Source: Alphaproteobacteria bacterium UBA6544
GTDB taxonomy: Bacteria; Pseudomonadota; Alphaproteobacteria; UBA8366
Assembly (NCBI GenBank): GCA_002434595.1
Contig: DJKK01000153.1
Coordinates: 1 to 5,414 of the forward strand
Direction: 5' to 3'
DNA: 5,414 nucleotides
Shown here: positions 1-5,414 of the stretch, in pieces
Position numbering within the stretch: position 1 is the stretch's first letter
Layout of the letters: the number at the start of each line of letters is the position of its first letter
Notes under the pieces: model-generated
Seen by the model: only the letters and a program-made list of their open reading frames with translations
What the model was told of the DNA's origin: nothing
The model's database searches: none
Made by a program: the position numbers and the translations under genes

Positions 1-775
1 TTACGCCGAACAATAGCGAGCGCAGCCAACACGATTCGGCGCCACACTGCGATATCGGAAACGATTTTTATATGAACTCTTCCTCGACCCTGAAATGCTT
101 TACTCTAGCGCCTTCTATATTCAAGACGGTCAGATTCTATACGAAGCGCAACGCAACAAGCTTGCGGTAACCTTGGACCGATTTACGTCGCGCGGGGTAT
201 GCGGATCCTGCACATTGGCTGCGGTTGGGGCGCTATGACGCGCGCGATTGCCGAATGTGACGCATTTGCGACGGGTATTACCCTCGTAGACAAATAGCTG
301 GAGCTGGGGTGGGAAAAGTTGCCGCCGCATCTCGAGGGCCATATCAAATACCATTTGGAAGACTATCGGATCCATGCTGCTAGAAACCCGGCGGTGTATG
401 ATCGTGTCGTTTCAATCGGCATGTTCGAGTATGTCGGACGCTGTCCTTCCGAGATTTATTTCAAGGCCATCCGGTCCTTGCTGAAACCGGGCGGCCGTGC
501 GGTTGTGCACAGCATCGTCAAGGACACCACTTCTCCGACCAACGCATGGGTCGAAAAGTATAGGCGTATACATTCCACGCATCGAAGACATGACAGATTC
601 CGCGCGGTCTACCGGTCTGGATGCCGTAATCGCACGATATTGGCGTGAGCGATGCAATCGGCATTTCCACGAACTTGGCCCGAATAAATATGACGAGCTG
701 TTCCGCCAAATGCGGAACTTCTGCCTCGCAGGTTCCGAAGCCGCATTTGACGGTCTTGGATTCCGCGCCGCATAG
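1..775 (+). pseudogene. cfa: Decayed cyclopropane-fatty-acyl-phospholipid synthase (Cfa-type SAM methyltransferase), 5' end outside window
   Basis: An intact homologue methylates the double bond of membrane phospholipid acyl chains using S-adenosylmethionine. The pieces lie in three frames. Frame 3 (about 3-71) reads HCDIGNDFY. Frame 2 (71 to about 180) reads YELFLDPEMLYSSAFY and EAQRNKL. Frame 1 (about 181-561) holds the SAM-binding GCGWG at 217-231, then DYR, GMFEYVG, LLKPGG and VVHSI. Frame 2 resumes at about 563-775 with GVYIPRIEDM, YWRER and AGSEAAF, ending in TAG. Lesions: a frame break near 69-73 in a TATAT run, a 1-nt loss near 175-195, TAG at 295-297 where a Gln (CAG) fits, and a net 8-nt loss near 562. 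The region around the C-terminal catalytic Tyr is also shortened. The bicarbonate-ligand Cys of E. coli Cfa (YSCAYW) is Ser here, and FEHVG has become FEYVG. Several independent lesions plus eroded motifs point to a real pseudogene rather than a sequencing error. No replacement start or ribosome binding site was seen. Confidence 0.85.
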
Positions 776-794
776 ATTATCGTCGCGAACGCTG

Positions 795-1952
795 CTAGCG
801 CGGCCAATCGATCAAGGCCGCAGCGGCGCCTGTCACCTGTTCGACCGATTCGGCGAAAGAAAACCGAACATAGCGATGTCCGCGATCGGGATCGAAATCC
901 ACGCCAGGTGTAATTGCCACGCCCGTTTCATTCAGGATCCTGCGGCAGAATGACAAACTGTCATTCGTCAACTCAGCGACATCGGCATAGACATAAAGAG
1001 CGCCATCGACCGGGGCCAATCGATCAAATCCCGCTTTCGGAAGCTCTCTCAAAAGGAGTTCGCGGTTTGCCGCATATTTCGCGATATTCGCCGTTAATTC
1101 TTCCTCGCAGTCGAACGCGGCGACACCGGCTATTTGTGAAAGAGTTGGCGCGGATATGAAGAGATTCTGCGCCATACATTCAACGGCACGCGTCATATCT
1201 TCCGGAACAACCATCCAGCCGAGCCGCCATCCGGTCATCGAGAAATATTTCGAAAAGCTGTTGATGATAACCGCGGACTCGTCAAATGATAGCGCCGTTG
1301 TCGCCGATCCAACGTAAGTCAGCCCATGATAAATCTCATCGGAAACGAAACGCATGTCATGCGCCCGACAATAATCCGTTAACGCTGACATCTCCGCCGG
1401 GCCGATCATTGTTCCGGTTGGGTTTGACGGGCTTGCGACAATGAGACCATCAATTCGTCCGCCTTCTGCCGCCGCCTTCTCAAGCAGTTCTGGCGTCGGC
1501 TGGAAGCGATGCTCCGCCTCGGTCAACAAGAGTACCGGCTCGATACCGAAGGCCGTTAGAATGCTCCGGTAACAGGGATATCCTGGCGATGCCATTGCCA
1601 CGCGATCACCCGGATCAAAAGCGCCGAGGAAGGACAATACGAATCCTGCCGATGAACCCGTCGTAACAAAAACACGGCCCGGATCAAGATCGACGCCATA
1701 GGTTCGCGCGTAATGTGCCGCGATCGCCTCGCGCAGCTCTGGAATTCCCATGGCGACGGTGTAACCAAGCCGGTTTTCGTCTAGTGCGCGCCGTGCGGCA
1801 TCCAGCACGCCTTGGGGTGCCGGTGTCCCTGGCTGTCCGACTTCCAAATGGAAAACGGCTTTCTGCTCAGCCTCGCGCTCCGCTGCCGCCTGCATCACGT
1901 CCATAGCGATAAATGGCGGAATTGCACCGCGCTGAGAGACCTTCAAAGGCAT
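795..1952 (-). CDS. Pyridoxal-phosphate-dependent aminotransferase, class I/II (fold type I)
   Basis: Cytoplasmic enzyme of 385 aa that moves an amino group between an amino acid and a 2-oxo acid through PLP. The exact substrate cannot be read from sequence; aspartate, alanine or aromatic amino acids are all possible. Family landmarks in order: substrate-side GQPGTPAP (about 39-46), phosphate-binding TTGSSAGF (97-104), PLP-stacking Tyr in PGYPCYR (Y125), PSNPTG (175-180), DEIYHG with the PLP-pyridine Asp (D205), SFSKYFSMTGWRLGW with the Schiff-base lysine K235, and RYVRFSFA with the carboxylate-binding Arg R363. All key residues are present and the length is normal for the family, so it should be active. 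I chose the ATG at 1952 over an upstream in-frame start at 2060, because the 36 extra residues are Arg/Cys-rich, unlike the family, and lie inside the upstream gene. An AAGGAG sits 11 nt before this ATG. It is the second gene of an operon, 2 bp after the GGT-like gene, and converges on the cfa pseudogene. Confidence 0.93.
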   Translation of the reverse strand: MPLKVSQRGAIPPFIAMDVMQAAAEREAEQKAVFHLEVGQPGTPAPQGVLDAARRALDENRLGYTVAMGIPELREAIAAHYARTYGVDLDPGRVFVTTGSSAGFVLSFLGAFDPGDRVAMASPGYPCYRSILTAFGIEPVLLLTEAEHRFQPTPELLEKAAAEGGRIDGLIVASPSNPTGTMIGPAEMSALTDYCRAHDMRFVSDEIYHGLTYVGSATTALSFDESAVIINSFSKYFSMTGWRLGWMVVPEDMTRAVECMAQNLFISAPTLSQIAGVAAFDCEEELTANIAKYAANRELLLRELPKAGFDRLAPVDGALYVYADVAELTNDSLSFCRRILNETGVAITPGVDFDPDRGHRYVRFSFAESVEQVTGAAAALIDWPR

Positions 1953-1954
1953 CG

Positions 1955-3637
1955 TTAGCGTATCTCCTTTACTAAGTTCACCTTGACCGCAACACCTTCG
2001 CCGCGAGGGTCGGCAGCCGCCTCGCATGCGGGTTCGGGGGCCGGCAGCCCGGCCGGACAAGATATCGCGTTGACCAAACCGATCGACGGCAAGCGACGTA
2101 CCTTATGGCCGAGACCGATTAAAGAAACCAAACGTTCCTTGTCTTCACGATCTTCGATGACAACTTCACCGCGCTCTGCCGAAAAATGCAGACGGGCATT
2201 CGCGACCGCCGAACTGAGCTCTTTCCTGGCTAGCAGGATTTCGATCATTACGTTCGCCATAGCCGTCGCCGACTTGCTCCCACCTGAGCCGGTGAATGCA
2301 AAACGCGTCGCATTGTCCGATGCCCGTGTCACGACAACAGGGCCGAGTGGCAGTGCGTTCCGACCTTTCGCACCGGGAGCGGCGGCCAGCAATACGCCCA
2401 AGTCGGGCATCGTGCGCCCCGTGCCAAACGGATGATACATGGTCAGCGAACAGGCGACGCTAAGACCATCACTATCAATAACAGCGAAACCAATATTAGC
2501 ATCTGTCTCCGACACCACACGGTTCTTATCCACAAATTTCTCAGGAGAACTCGCCCGCCGGGGCGAAAAGGACTGCATCAATTGGGTAACATGTGATTTA
2601 GATAGCAAGGGCTGTACTTCGGCACTCGCTCCAAATTCGCTACCAAGCCATTTTGTCCGATCACCGAGACTACGTTTCGCCGCCTCGGCGATCAGGTGTG
2701 CGCGTCCCGCCGGCGTATTACTTTCCTTGCCCCGGCCAGCCAAGGCCAACTGCAGCATCTGTATGGCGACAATCCCGGCGCTTGCCGGCGGCGGCGGCGC
2801 GTGCAGCACGTTGTCGCCGACCTGTACCGAAACCGGATCCCGCCAACGAGGCAAATAATCTCTCAACGCAACGGGATCGAGTGCCCCGCCGGCAGATTTG
2901 CTTGCCTCGACAAGGCGCTGCGCCAATGAACCACGATATAGATATCCGGCGCCGCGTCCGCCCACTGTGGAGAGAACGGTGTTCAGTTCGATCTGGCGAA
3001 ACCTGTTGCCCGCTTCAATTGGCCGCCCCCGGCGATCCGCAAAGACGCTGCGCGACGCGGGATCTGCAAATAGCGGCGTTGCATATTTTGCGAGTTCGTC
3101 CGCAAACGCTTTAGTCACCACGATACCATCGCGGGCAAAGTCGCGTGCCGGAGCAACGACGGTGCCCCATGGAAGACGGCCATAGCGGGCATGAAGTACC
3201 GCAATTCCGCGCGCCATCGTCGGTAATGCAGACGGTCTATCCGTCCGCTTGTCCTTCGATTTTGACGTAGGCGGCAAAAAATCGAGTACTTGAACCTTTC
3301 CGCCCCTGCCTCCCCCGACAAGACAGACCCCGCCACCGCCAAGTCCAGCCCGCGAGGGAAAGGTGACGGTCATCCCGAAGGCCATCGCGGCGGCCGCATC
3401 TGCTGCATTGCCACCGCGTAGGATGATACTGCTGCCGACAGAGCTTGACGCCGGATCGTCGCTCGACACGACGCCGAACACCTGAATGGAAGTCGGAACC
3501 TTCTTGAGACCAACCGCCTCATTGATTGCAGTAATGGGGTTGGGCACGTCGATGCCCCCGCAGGCGGCAAGAAAAAGCATCGCCGCACCGGAAGTGACAG
3601 CGCATTTGCACCGTGAGATGGGCGTCGCTACAGTCAT
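1955..3637 (-). CDS. Gamma-glutamyltransferase-family lipoprotein, probably lacking the catalytic threonine
   Basis: Protein of 560 aa, close to the usual length of a GGT precursor. Residues 1-26 form a lipoprotein signal: basic R9/K11, a hydrophobic run, and lipobox L-A-A-C with C26, followed by Gly-Gly (no Asp retention signal), which suggests the outer membrane. GGT fold landmarks follow: LRGGNAADAAAAMAFG (73-88), GLGGGG (98-103), YGRLPWGTVVAPA (152-164), YRGSLAQRL (234-242), PPPASAG (about 282-288), FAVIDSDGLSV (384-394), FGTGR (404-408) and GSGGS (450-454). GGT hydrolyses or transfers the gamma-glutamyl group of glutathione after self-cleavage at a Thr in TTHxSVVD. Here that site reads N381-I-G-F-A-V-I-D. 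Other substrate residues also differ, by my alignment: Arg114 is Leu121, Asn411 is Tyr401, and Ser462-Ser463 are Leu-Pro. Function is therefore uncertain. The ATG at 3637 gives the most compact lipoprotein signal; in-frame starts at 3682 (ATG) and 3766 (GTG) would overlap the divergent protease gene. No clear ribosome binding site precedes any of them. Confidence 0.85.
   Translation of the reverse strand: MTVATPISRCKCAVTSGAAMLFLAACGGIDVPNPITAINEAVGLKKVPTSIQVFGVVSSDDPASSSVGSSIILRGGNAADAAAAMAFGMTVTFPSRAGLGGGGVCLVGGGRGGKVQVLDFLPPTSKSKDKRTDRPSALPTMARGIAVLHARYGRLPWGTVVAPARDFARDGIVVTKAFADELAKYATPLFADPASRSVFADRRGRPIEAGNRFRQIELNTVLSTVGGRGAGYLYRGSLAQRLVEASKSAGGALDPVALRDYLPRWRDPVSVQVGDNVLHAPPPPASAGIVAIQMLQLALAGRGKESNTPAGRAHLIAEAAKRSLGDRTKWLGSEFGASAEVQPLLSKSHVTQLMQSFSPRRASSPEKFVDKNRVVSETDANIGFAVIDSDGLSVACSLTMYHPFGTGRTMPDLGVLLAAAPGAKGRNALPLGPVVVTRASDNATRFAFTGSGGSKSATAMANVMIEILLARKELSSAVANARLHFSAERGEVVIEDREDKERLVSLIGLGHKVRRLPSIGLVNAISCPAGLPAPEPACEAAADPRGEGVAVKVNLVKEIR
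1964..1969 (-). promoter_or_regulatory. Ribosome binding site of the aminotransferase, inside the end of the GGT-like gene
   Basis: On the minus strand AAGGAG forms the Lys-Glu codons of the upstream gene's last residues (K-E-I-R-stop). The spacer to the ATG at 1952 is 11 nt, slightly long. The upstream TAA at 1957-1955 leaves only 2 nt before the ATG. This layout suits translational coupling by a terminating ribosome, and it decides the start of the aminotransferase. Confidence 0.7.
3606..3634 (+). promoter_or_regulatory. Candidate sigma70-type promoter for the M48 protease gene
   Basis: TTGCAC (3606-3611) and TACAGT (3629-3634) are separated by 17 nt and match the -35 and -10 consensus at 3 of 6 and 4 of 6 positions. 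Transcription would begin near 3641, just before the CGGAG at 3645-3649 and the GTG at 3660. The site lies within the signal-peptide codons of the opposite-strand lipoprotein gene. If real, it would exclude the upstream ATG at 3618 as the protease start. The match is weak and could be chance. Confidence 0.3.
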
Positions 3638-3644
3638 TGCGCAA

Positions 3645-3649
3645 CGGAG
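3645..3649 (+). promoter_or_regulatory. Probable ribosome binding site of the M48 protease gene
   Basis: CGGAG lies 10 nt before the GTG at 3660. The other in-frame starts have worse spacing: the ATG at 3618 has only GTGAG touching it, and the TTG at 3651 is too close to CGGAG. This motif favours GTG 3660, which also leaves a compact 26-residue signal peptide. Confidence 0.45.
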
Positions 3650-3659
3650 CTTGAGAGCC

Positions 3660-5009
3660 GTGAGATTTTTCCGTCTTTTCATTTTTTGCGTCGTACTCGC
3701 CTGTGGGAACATCGCTATCGCGCCAAAGGCGCTTGCGCAAGGTAAGATCTCCCTCATTCGCGACACGGAGATCGAGAATACGGTTAGGGTCTACGTCGCT
3801 CCTCTGTTTGAGGTCGCTGGATTGGACCCGGGCGCCGTGTCCATTATGCTGGTCAATGACCGTAACCTAAACGCCTTCGTTGCCGGCGGGCAGCGTATAT
3901 TCATCCATACTGGCCTCCTGATGAAAACGGATACGCCGGGTCAAGTGATCGGCGTTCTGGCGCACGAAATCGGACATATCGCGGGCGGGCACTTATCACA
4001 GAAAAAGCGCCAGCTGGAAAATGCTACAGCGCATTCGATATTGGGGACGGTGCTTGGAGGAGTCATCGCCGTCGCCAGTAAGAAGCCACAAGGCCTGATT
4101 GCGGGTCAAACAGCAGGTGCCGCGATCGCTCAGCGATCTTTCCTCGCCTACAACCGAGCCATGGAGCAATCCGCTGATCAGGCGGCACTCAACTATCTCG
4201 ATGCAACCAGTCAATCCGCTCGCGGGCTTCACGATTTTCTCATTTACCTGCGCGAACAGGAACAGCTCTTCTCCGCGGGCGGAAATCCATATTTACGTTC
4301 GCATCCAATGTCCAATGACCGATTGCGATTGGTGGCCGAGCATCTCAAGAATTCCCCCTACACCGATGCGCCGGTCAGTGAGCTGCTGCAGTCTATGCAT
4401 GACCGGGTACGAGGCAAACTGAATGGTTATATCAACCCGCCGGAACGGACACTGCGTGAATATTCCGCCGATGATACCAATAAGGGTTCACGAATGGCCC
4501 GAGCCATCGCGCTCTCTAAGCAACAAGATACCGATGCCGCGATTGCCATTATCGACGACCTTATCGCCGCATCACCGGAAGACCCGTTCCTCTATGACTT
4601 GAAGGGTGACCTCCTGGTCGATGCCGGGCGCACGCATGATGCGGTCGCTCCCTTCGAGAAAGCGCTCTCAATTTTACCATGGGCTGCACTGATCAAGTTC
4701 AATCTCGCGCGGCTGCAGCTGGAGAATGCGCGAGACGACTCCCAGATTCGCGAGGCGCGTCGCAACCTTAATGAAGCCCTGCGATACGAGCCTGAAATGG
4801 CGAGCGGATGGCGCTTCCTAGCCACCGCGGAAGGACGCCTTGGCAACAATGGAGGTGCGTCGCTTGCCCTTGCCGAAGAGGCCTTGCTACGCGGCAAAAA
4901 GAAGTCCGCATTGACGCATGCGCAGCGAGCGTTGGAGCGCCTAGCCGAAGGGTCGCCCGGCTGGTTTCGGGCGCAGGATATAGAGAGCGCCGCCGGTAAG
5001 GAAGAATAA
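3660..5009 (+). CDS. Secreted M48-family zinc metalloprotease with C-terminal TPR repeats (BepA-like)
   Basis: From the GTG start the product has 449 aa. Residues 1-26 are a Sec signal (RFFR, hydrophobic LFIFCVVLACG, cleavage after A-L-A before Q27), so the enzyme should be periplasmic. The zinc site is HEIGH (H102, E103, H106), with the third ligand E169 in MEQSAD and D173 two turns on. H215 in RSHPMSNDR matches the HPLPDTR loop of E. coli BepA, whose His246 acts as a regulatory fourth zinc ligand. Residues 125-139 form a Gly/Ala-rich hydrophobic segment. From about 273 to 430, helical pairs with TPR character follow (for example DPFLYDLKGDLLVDAGRTHD and alanine-rich partners). BepA-type proteins degrade stalled outer-membrane assembly intermediates such as LptD, and also act as chaperones; the role here is inferred from that family. 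All catalytic residues are present. ATG 3618 is an alternative start giving 463 aa and overlapping the divergent gene. The dsbA-like gene follows on the same strand. Confidence 0.9.
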   Translation: MRFFRLFIFCVVLACGNIAIAPKALAQGKISLIRDTEIENTVRVYVAPLFEVAGLDPGAVSIMLVNDRNLNAFVAGGQRIFIHTGLLMKTDTPGQVIGVLAHEIGHIAGGHLSQKKRQLENATAHSILGTVLGGVIAVASKKPQGLIAGQTAGAAIAQRSFLAYNRAMEQSADQAALNYLDATSQSARGLHDFLIYLREQEQLFSAGGNPYLRSHPMSNDRLRLVAEHLKNSPYTDAPVSELLQSMHDRVRGKLNGYINPPERTLREYSADDTNKGSRMARAIALSKQQDTDAAIAIIDDLIAASPEDPFLYDLKGDLLVDAGRTHDAVAPFEKALSILPWAALIKFNLARLQLENARDDSQIREARRNLNEALRYEPEMASGWRFLATAEGRLGNNGGASLALAEEALLRGKKKSALTHAQRALERLAEGSPGWFRAQDIESAAGKEE

Positions 5010-5024
5010 TCACAACGAACAGAA

Positions 5025-5053
5025 TTGACCTGCTTGGCGGCCGACGCGATAAC
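5025..5053 (+). promoter_or_regulatory. Candidate sigma70-type promoter of the DsbA-family gene
   Basis: In the 80-bp gap after the protease gene, TTGACC (5025-5030) and GATAAC (5048-5053) are exactly 17 nt apart. They match 5 of 6 -35 positions and 4 of 6 -10 positions. A start near 5060 would leave a leader of about 30 nt containing the AGGAGAGG ribosome binding site. The dsbA-like gene may thus be transcribed on its own as well as by read-through from the protease gene. TACAAT at 5060-5065 is a second -10-like hexamer but has no good -35 partner. Confidence 0.4.
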
Positions 5054-5058
5054 ATCGC
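5046..5058 (+). repeat. Short perfect inverted repeat GCGAT-AAC-ATCGC
   Basis: A 5-bp perfect palindrome arm with a 3-nt centre overlaps the candidate -10 box upstream of the DsbA-family gene. It could be a small operator half-site pair. It has no T-run after it, so it is not a Rho-independent terminator. At this length it may be chance. Confidence 0.3.
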
Positions 5059-5072
5059 CTACAATGTGATTT

Positions 5073-5080
5073 AGGAGAGG
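5073..5080 (+). promoter_or_regulatory. Ribosome binding site of the DsbA-family gene
   Basis: AGGAGAGG ends 9 nt before the ATG at 5090. It is a strong purine-rich Shine-Dalgarno match and fixes the start of the gene. Confidence 0.75.
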
Positions 5081-5089
5081 ACCGTCTGC

Positions 5090-5414
5090 ATGCGGTATCC
5101 GAAGTTTCTTACGACGATATTTGCCCTCGCCCTGATCGTGGCGGTAACAATGATGGACGGCCGTGCAGATGCGCAAAAGACGAGCGGCCTTTCGAAATCA
5201 GACGTGGAGAAGATCGTACGCGACTTCCTGATTGCCAATCCGGAAGTGATCCAGGAAGTGATCCAGGCGTTGCAGGCGAAACGAGAAGCCGCGGAGAATA
5301 CGCGCACCAAGGCCGCGATGGCGGTGCACGGAGACGCTCTCCGTGCGCACCCAATGACGCCATTCTCCGGCAACACGTTGGGAGACGTGACCGTCGTCGA
5401 ATTCTTTGACTATC
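5090..5414 (+). CDS. Periplasmic DsbA-family thiol:disulfide oxidoreductase (ScsC-like N-terminal region), 3' end cut by window
   Basis: The first 108 codons are visible. Residues 1-28 are a signal peptide (K5, hydrophobic FLTTIFALALIVAV, A-D-A cleavage before Q29). Residues 34-70 (DVEKIVRDFLIANPEVIQEV and onwards) form a helical stretch typical of the N-terminal oligomerisation region of ScsC/DsbA-like proteins. The thioredoxin fold then opens with GDVTVVEFFDY (98-108). In this family the next residues are NCxYC, holding the redox CxxC, but the window stops just before them, so the active site is not confirmed. Such proteins form or isomerise disulfides in exported proteins; those with this N-terminal region are often trimeric isomerases (family knowledge). 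The gene lies 80 bp after the BepA-like protease on the same strand, with its own good ribosome binding site and a likely promoter. E. coli BepA is functionally linked to disulfide-dependent LptD maturation, which makes the pairing sensible but does not prove it. Confidence 0.88.
   Translation, partial: MRYPKFLTTIFALALIVAVTMMDGRADAQKTSGLSKSDVEKIVRDFLIANPEVIQEVIQALQAKREAAENTRTKAAMAVHGDALRAHPMTPFSGNTLGDVTVVEFFDY

Noticed and set aside
412..807. Minus-strand open frame of 131 codons across the cfa pseudogene
   Set aside because: It shows no recognisable motif or ribosome binding site. The plus-strand Cfa homology explains the region, and the loss of plus-strand constraint leaves such frames by chance.
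800..821. Hairpin GCGGCC-10 nt-GGCCGC near the aminotransferase stop codon, as a possible terminator between the convergent genes
   Set aside because: It lies inside the coding sequence and no T-run follows on either strand.
802..1027. Direct repeat GGCCAATCGATCAA at 802-815 and 1014-1027
   Set aside because: Both copies lie in the aminotransferase coding sequence in different reading frames (L-I-D-W-P and D-R-L-A). With no flanking structure, chance is the simplest reading.
2779..2796. GGC/CCG triplet-rich tract
   Set aside because: It is explained by the Pro run of the GGT PPPxSxG motif and is not an independent repeat element.
1983..3185. Several plus-strand open frames (63-153 codons) opposite the GGT-like gene
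   Set aside because: Arg/Pro/Ser/Ala-rich translations without family motifs, antisense to a well-supported gene; they are shadow frames of GC-rich coding sequence.
3486..3617. N-terminal extension of the protease from the first possible start at 3486
   Set aside because: The extra residues lie antisense to the lipoprotein gene, show no family similarity, and would bury the signal peptide about 60 residues inside the protein.
4592..5176. Minus-strand open frame of 194 codons opposite the protease 3' end and the dsbA-like start
   Set aside because: Composition is Arg/Ser/Ala-rich, with no motif, and it spans two real genes and their intergenic region on the other strand.

Overview
The window looks like a piece of an alphaproteobacterial chromosome, most likely from the Sphingomonadales. 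This rests on protein style, moderately high GC, and a neighbourhood (gamma-glutamyltransferase-like lipoprotein, M48/BepA-type protease, DsbA-family protein) that I associate with sphingomonads. The taxon is an inference from memory, not a database result. No RNA genes, CRISPR arrays, insertion sequences or phage genes are visible.

Layout from left to right. Positions 1-775 (+) hold the decayed 3' part of a cyclopropane-fatty-acid synthase (cfa) gene with three reading-frame breaks and an in-frame TAG; its 5' end lies off the window. Convergent to it, a two-gene minus-strand operon reads right to left: a gamma-glutamyltransferase-like lipoprotein (3637-1955), then a PLP-dependent class I/II aminotransferase (1952-795). 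Only 2 bp separate the two, and the aminotransferase ribosome binding site lies inside the last codons of the upstream gene. Divergent from this operon, with about 22 bp between the two preferred start codons, a plus-strand gene encodes a secreted M48 zinc metalloprotease with C-terminal TPRs, resembling BepA (3660-5009). After an 80-bp gap with a plausible sigma70-type promoter, a secreted DsbA/ScsC-type thiol oxidoreductase begins at 5090. It is cut by the window edge just before the expected CxxC motif.

Functionally, three of the four intact products carry export signals: the lipoprotein, the protease and the Dsb-like protein. The right half therefore reads as an envelope protein-quality neighbourhood: disulfide formation or isomerisation, and BepA-like proteolysis of outer-membrane assembly intermediates. 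The aminotransferase is cytoplasmic and metabolic.

The most notable observation is that the GGT-like lipoprotein keeps the GGT fold landmarks. However, by my alignment to E. coli Ggt, it has lost the catalytic/autoprocessing threonine (Asn in its place) and several substrate-binding residues. It may be a pseudoenzyme or a divergent subfamily with another activity. I see no clear sign of a wholly new multi-gene system.
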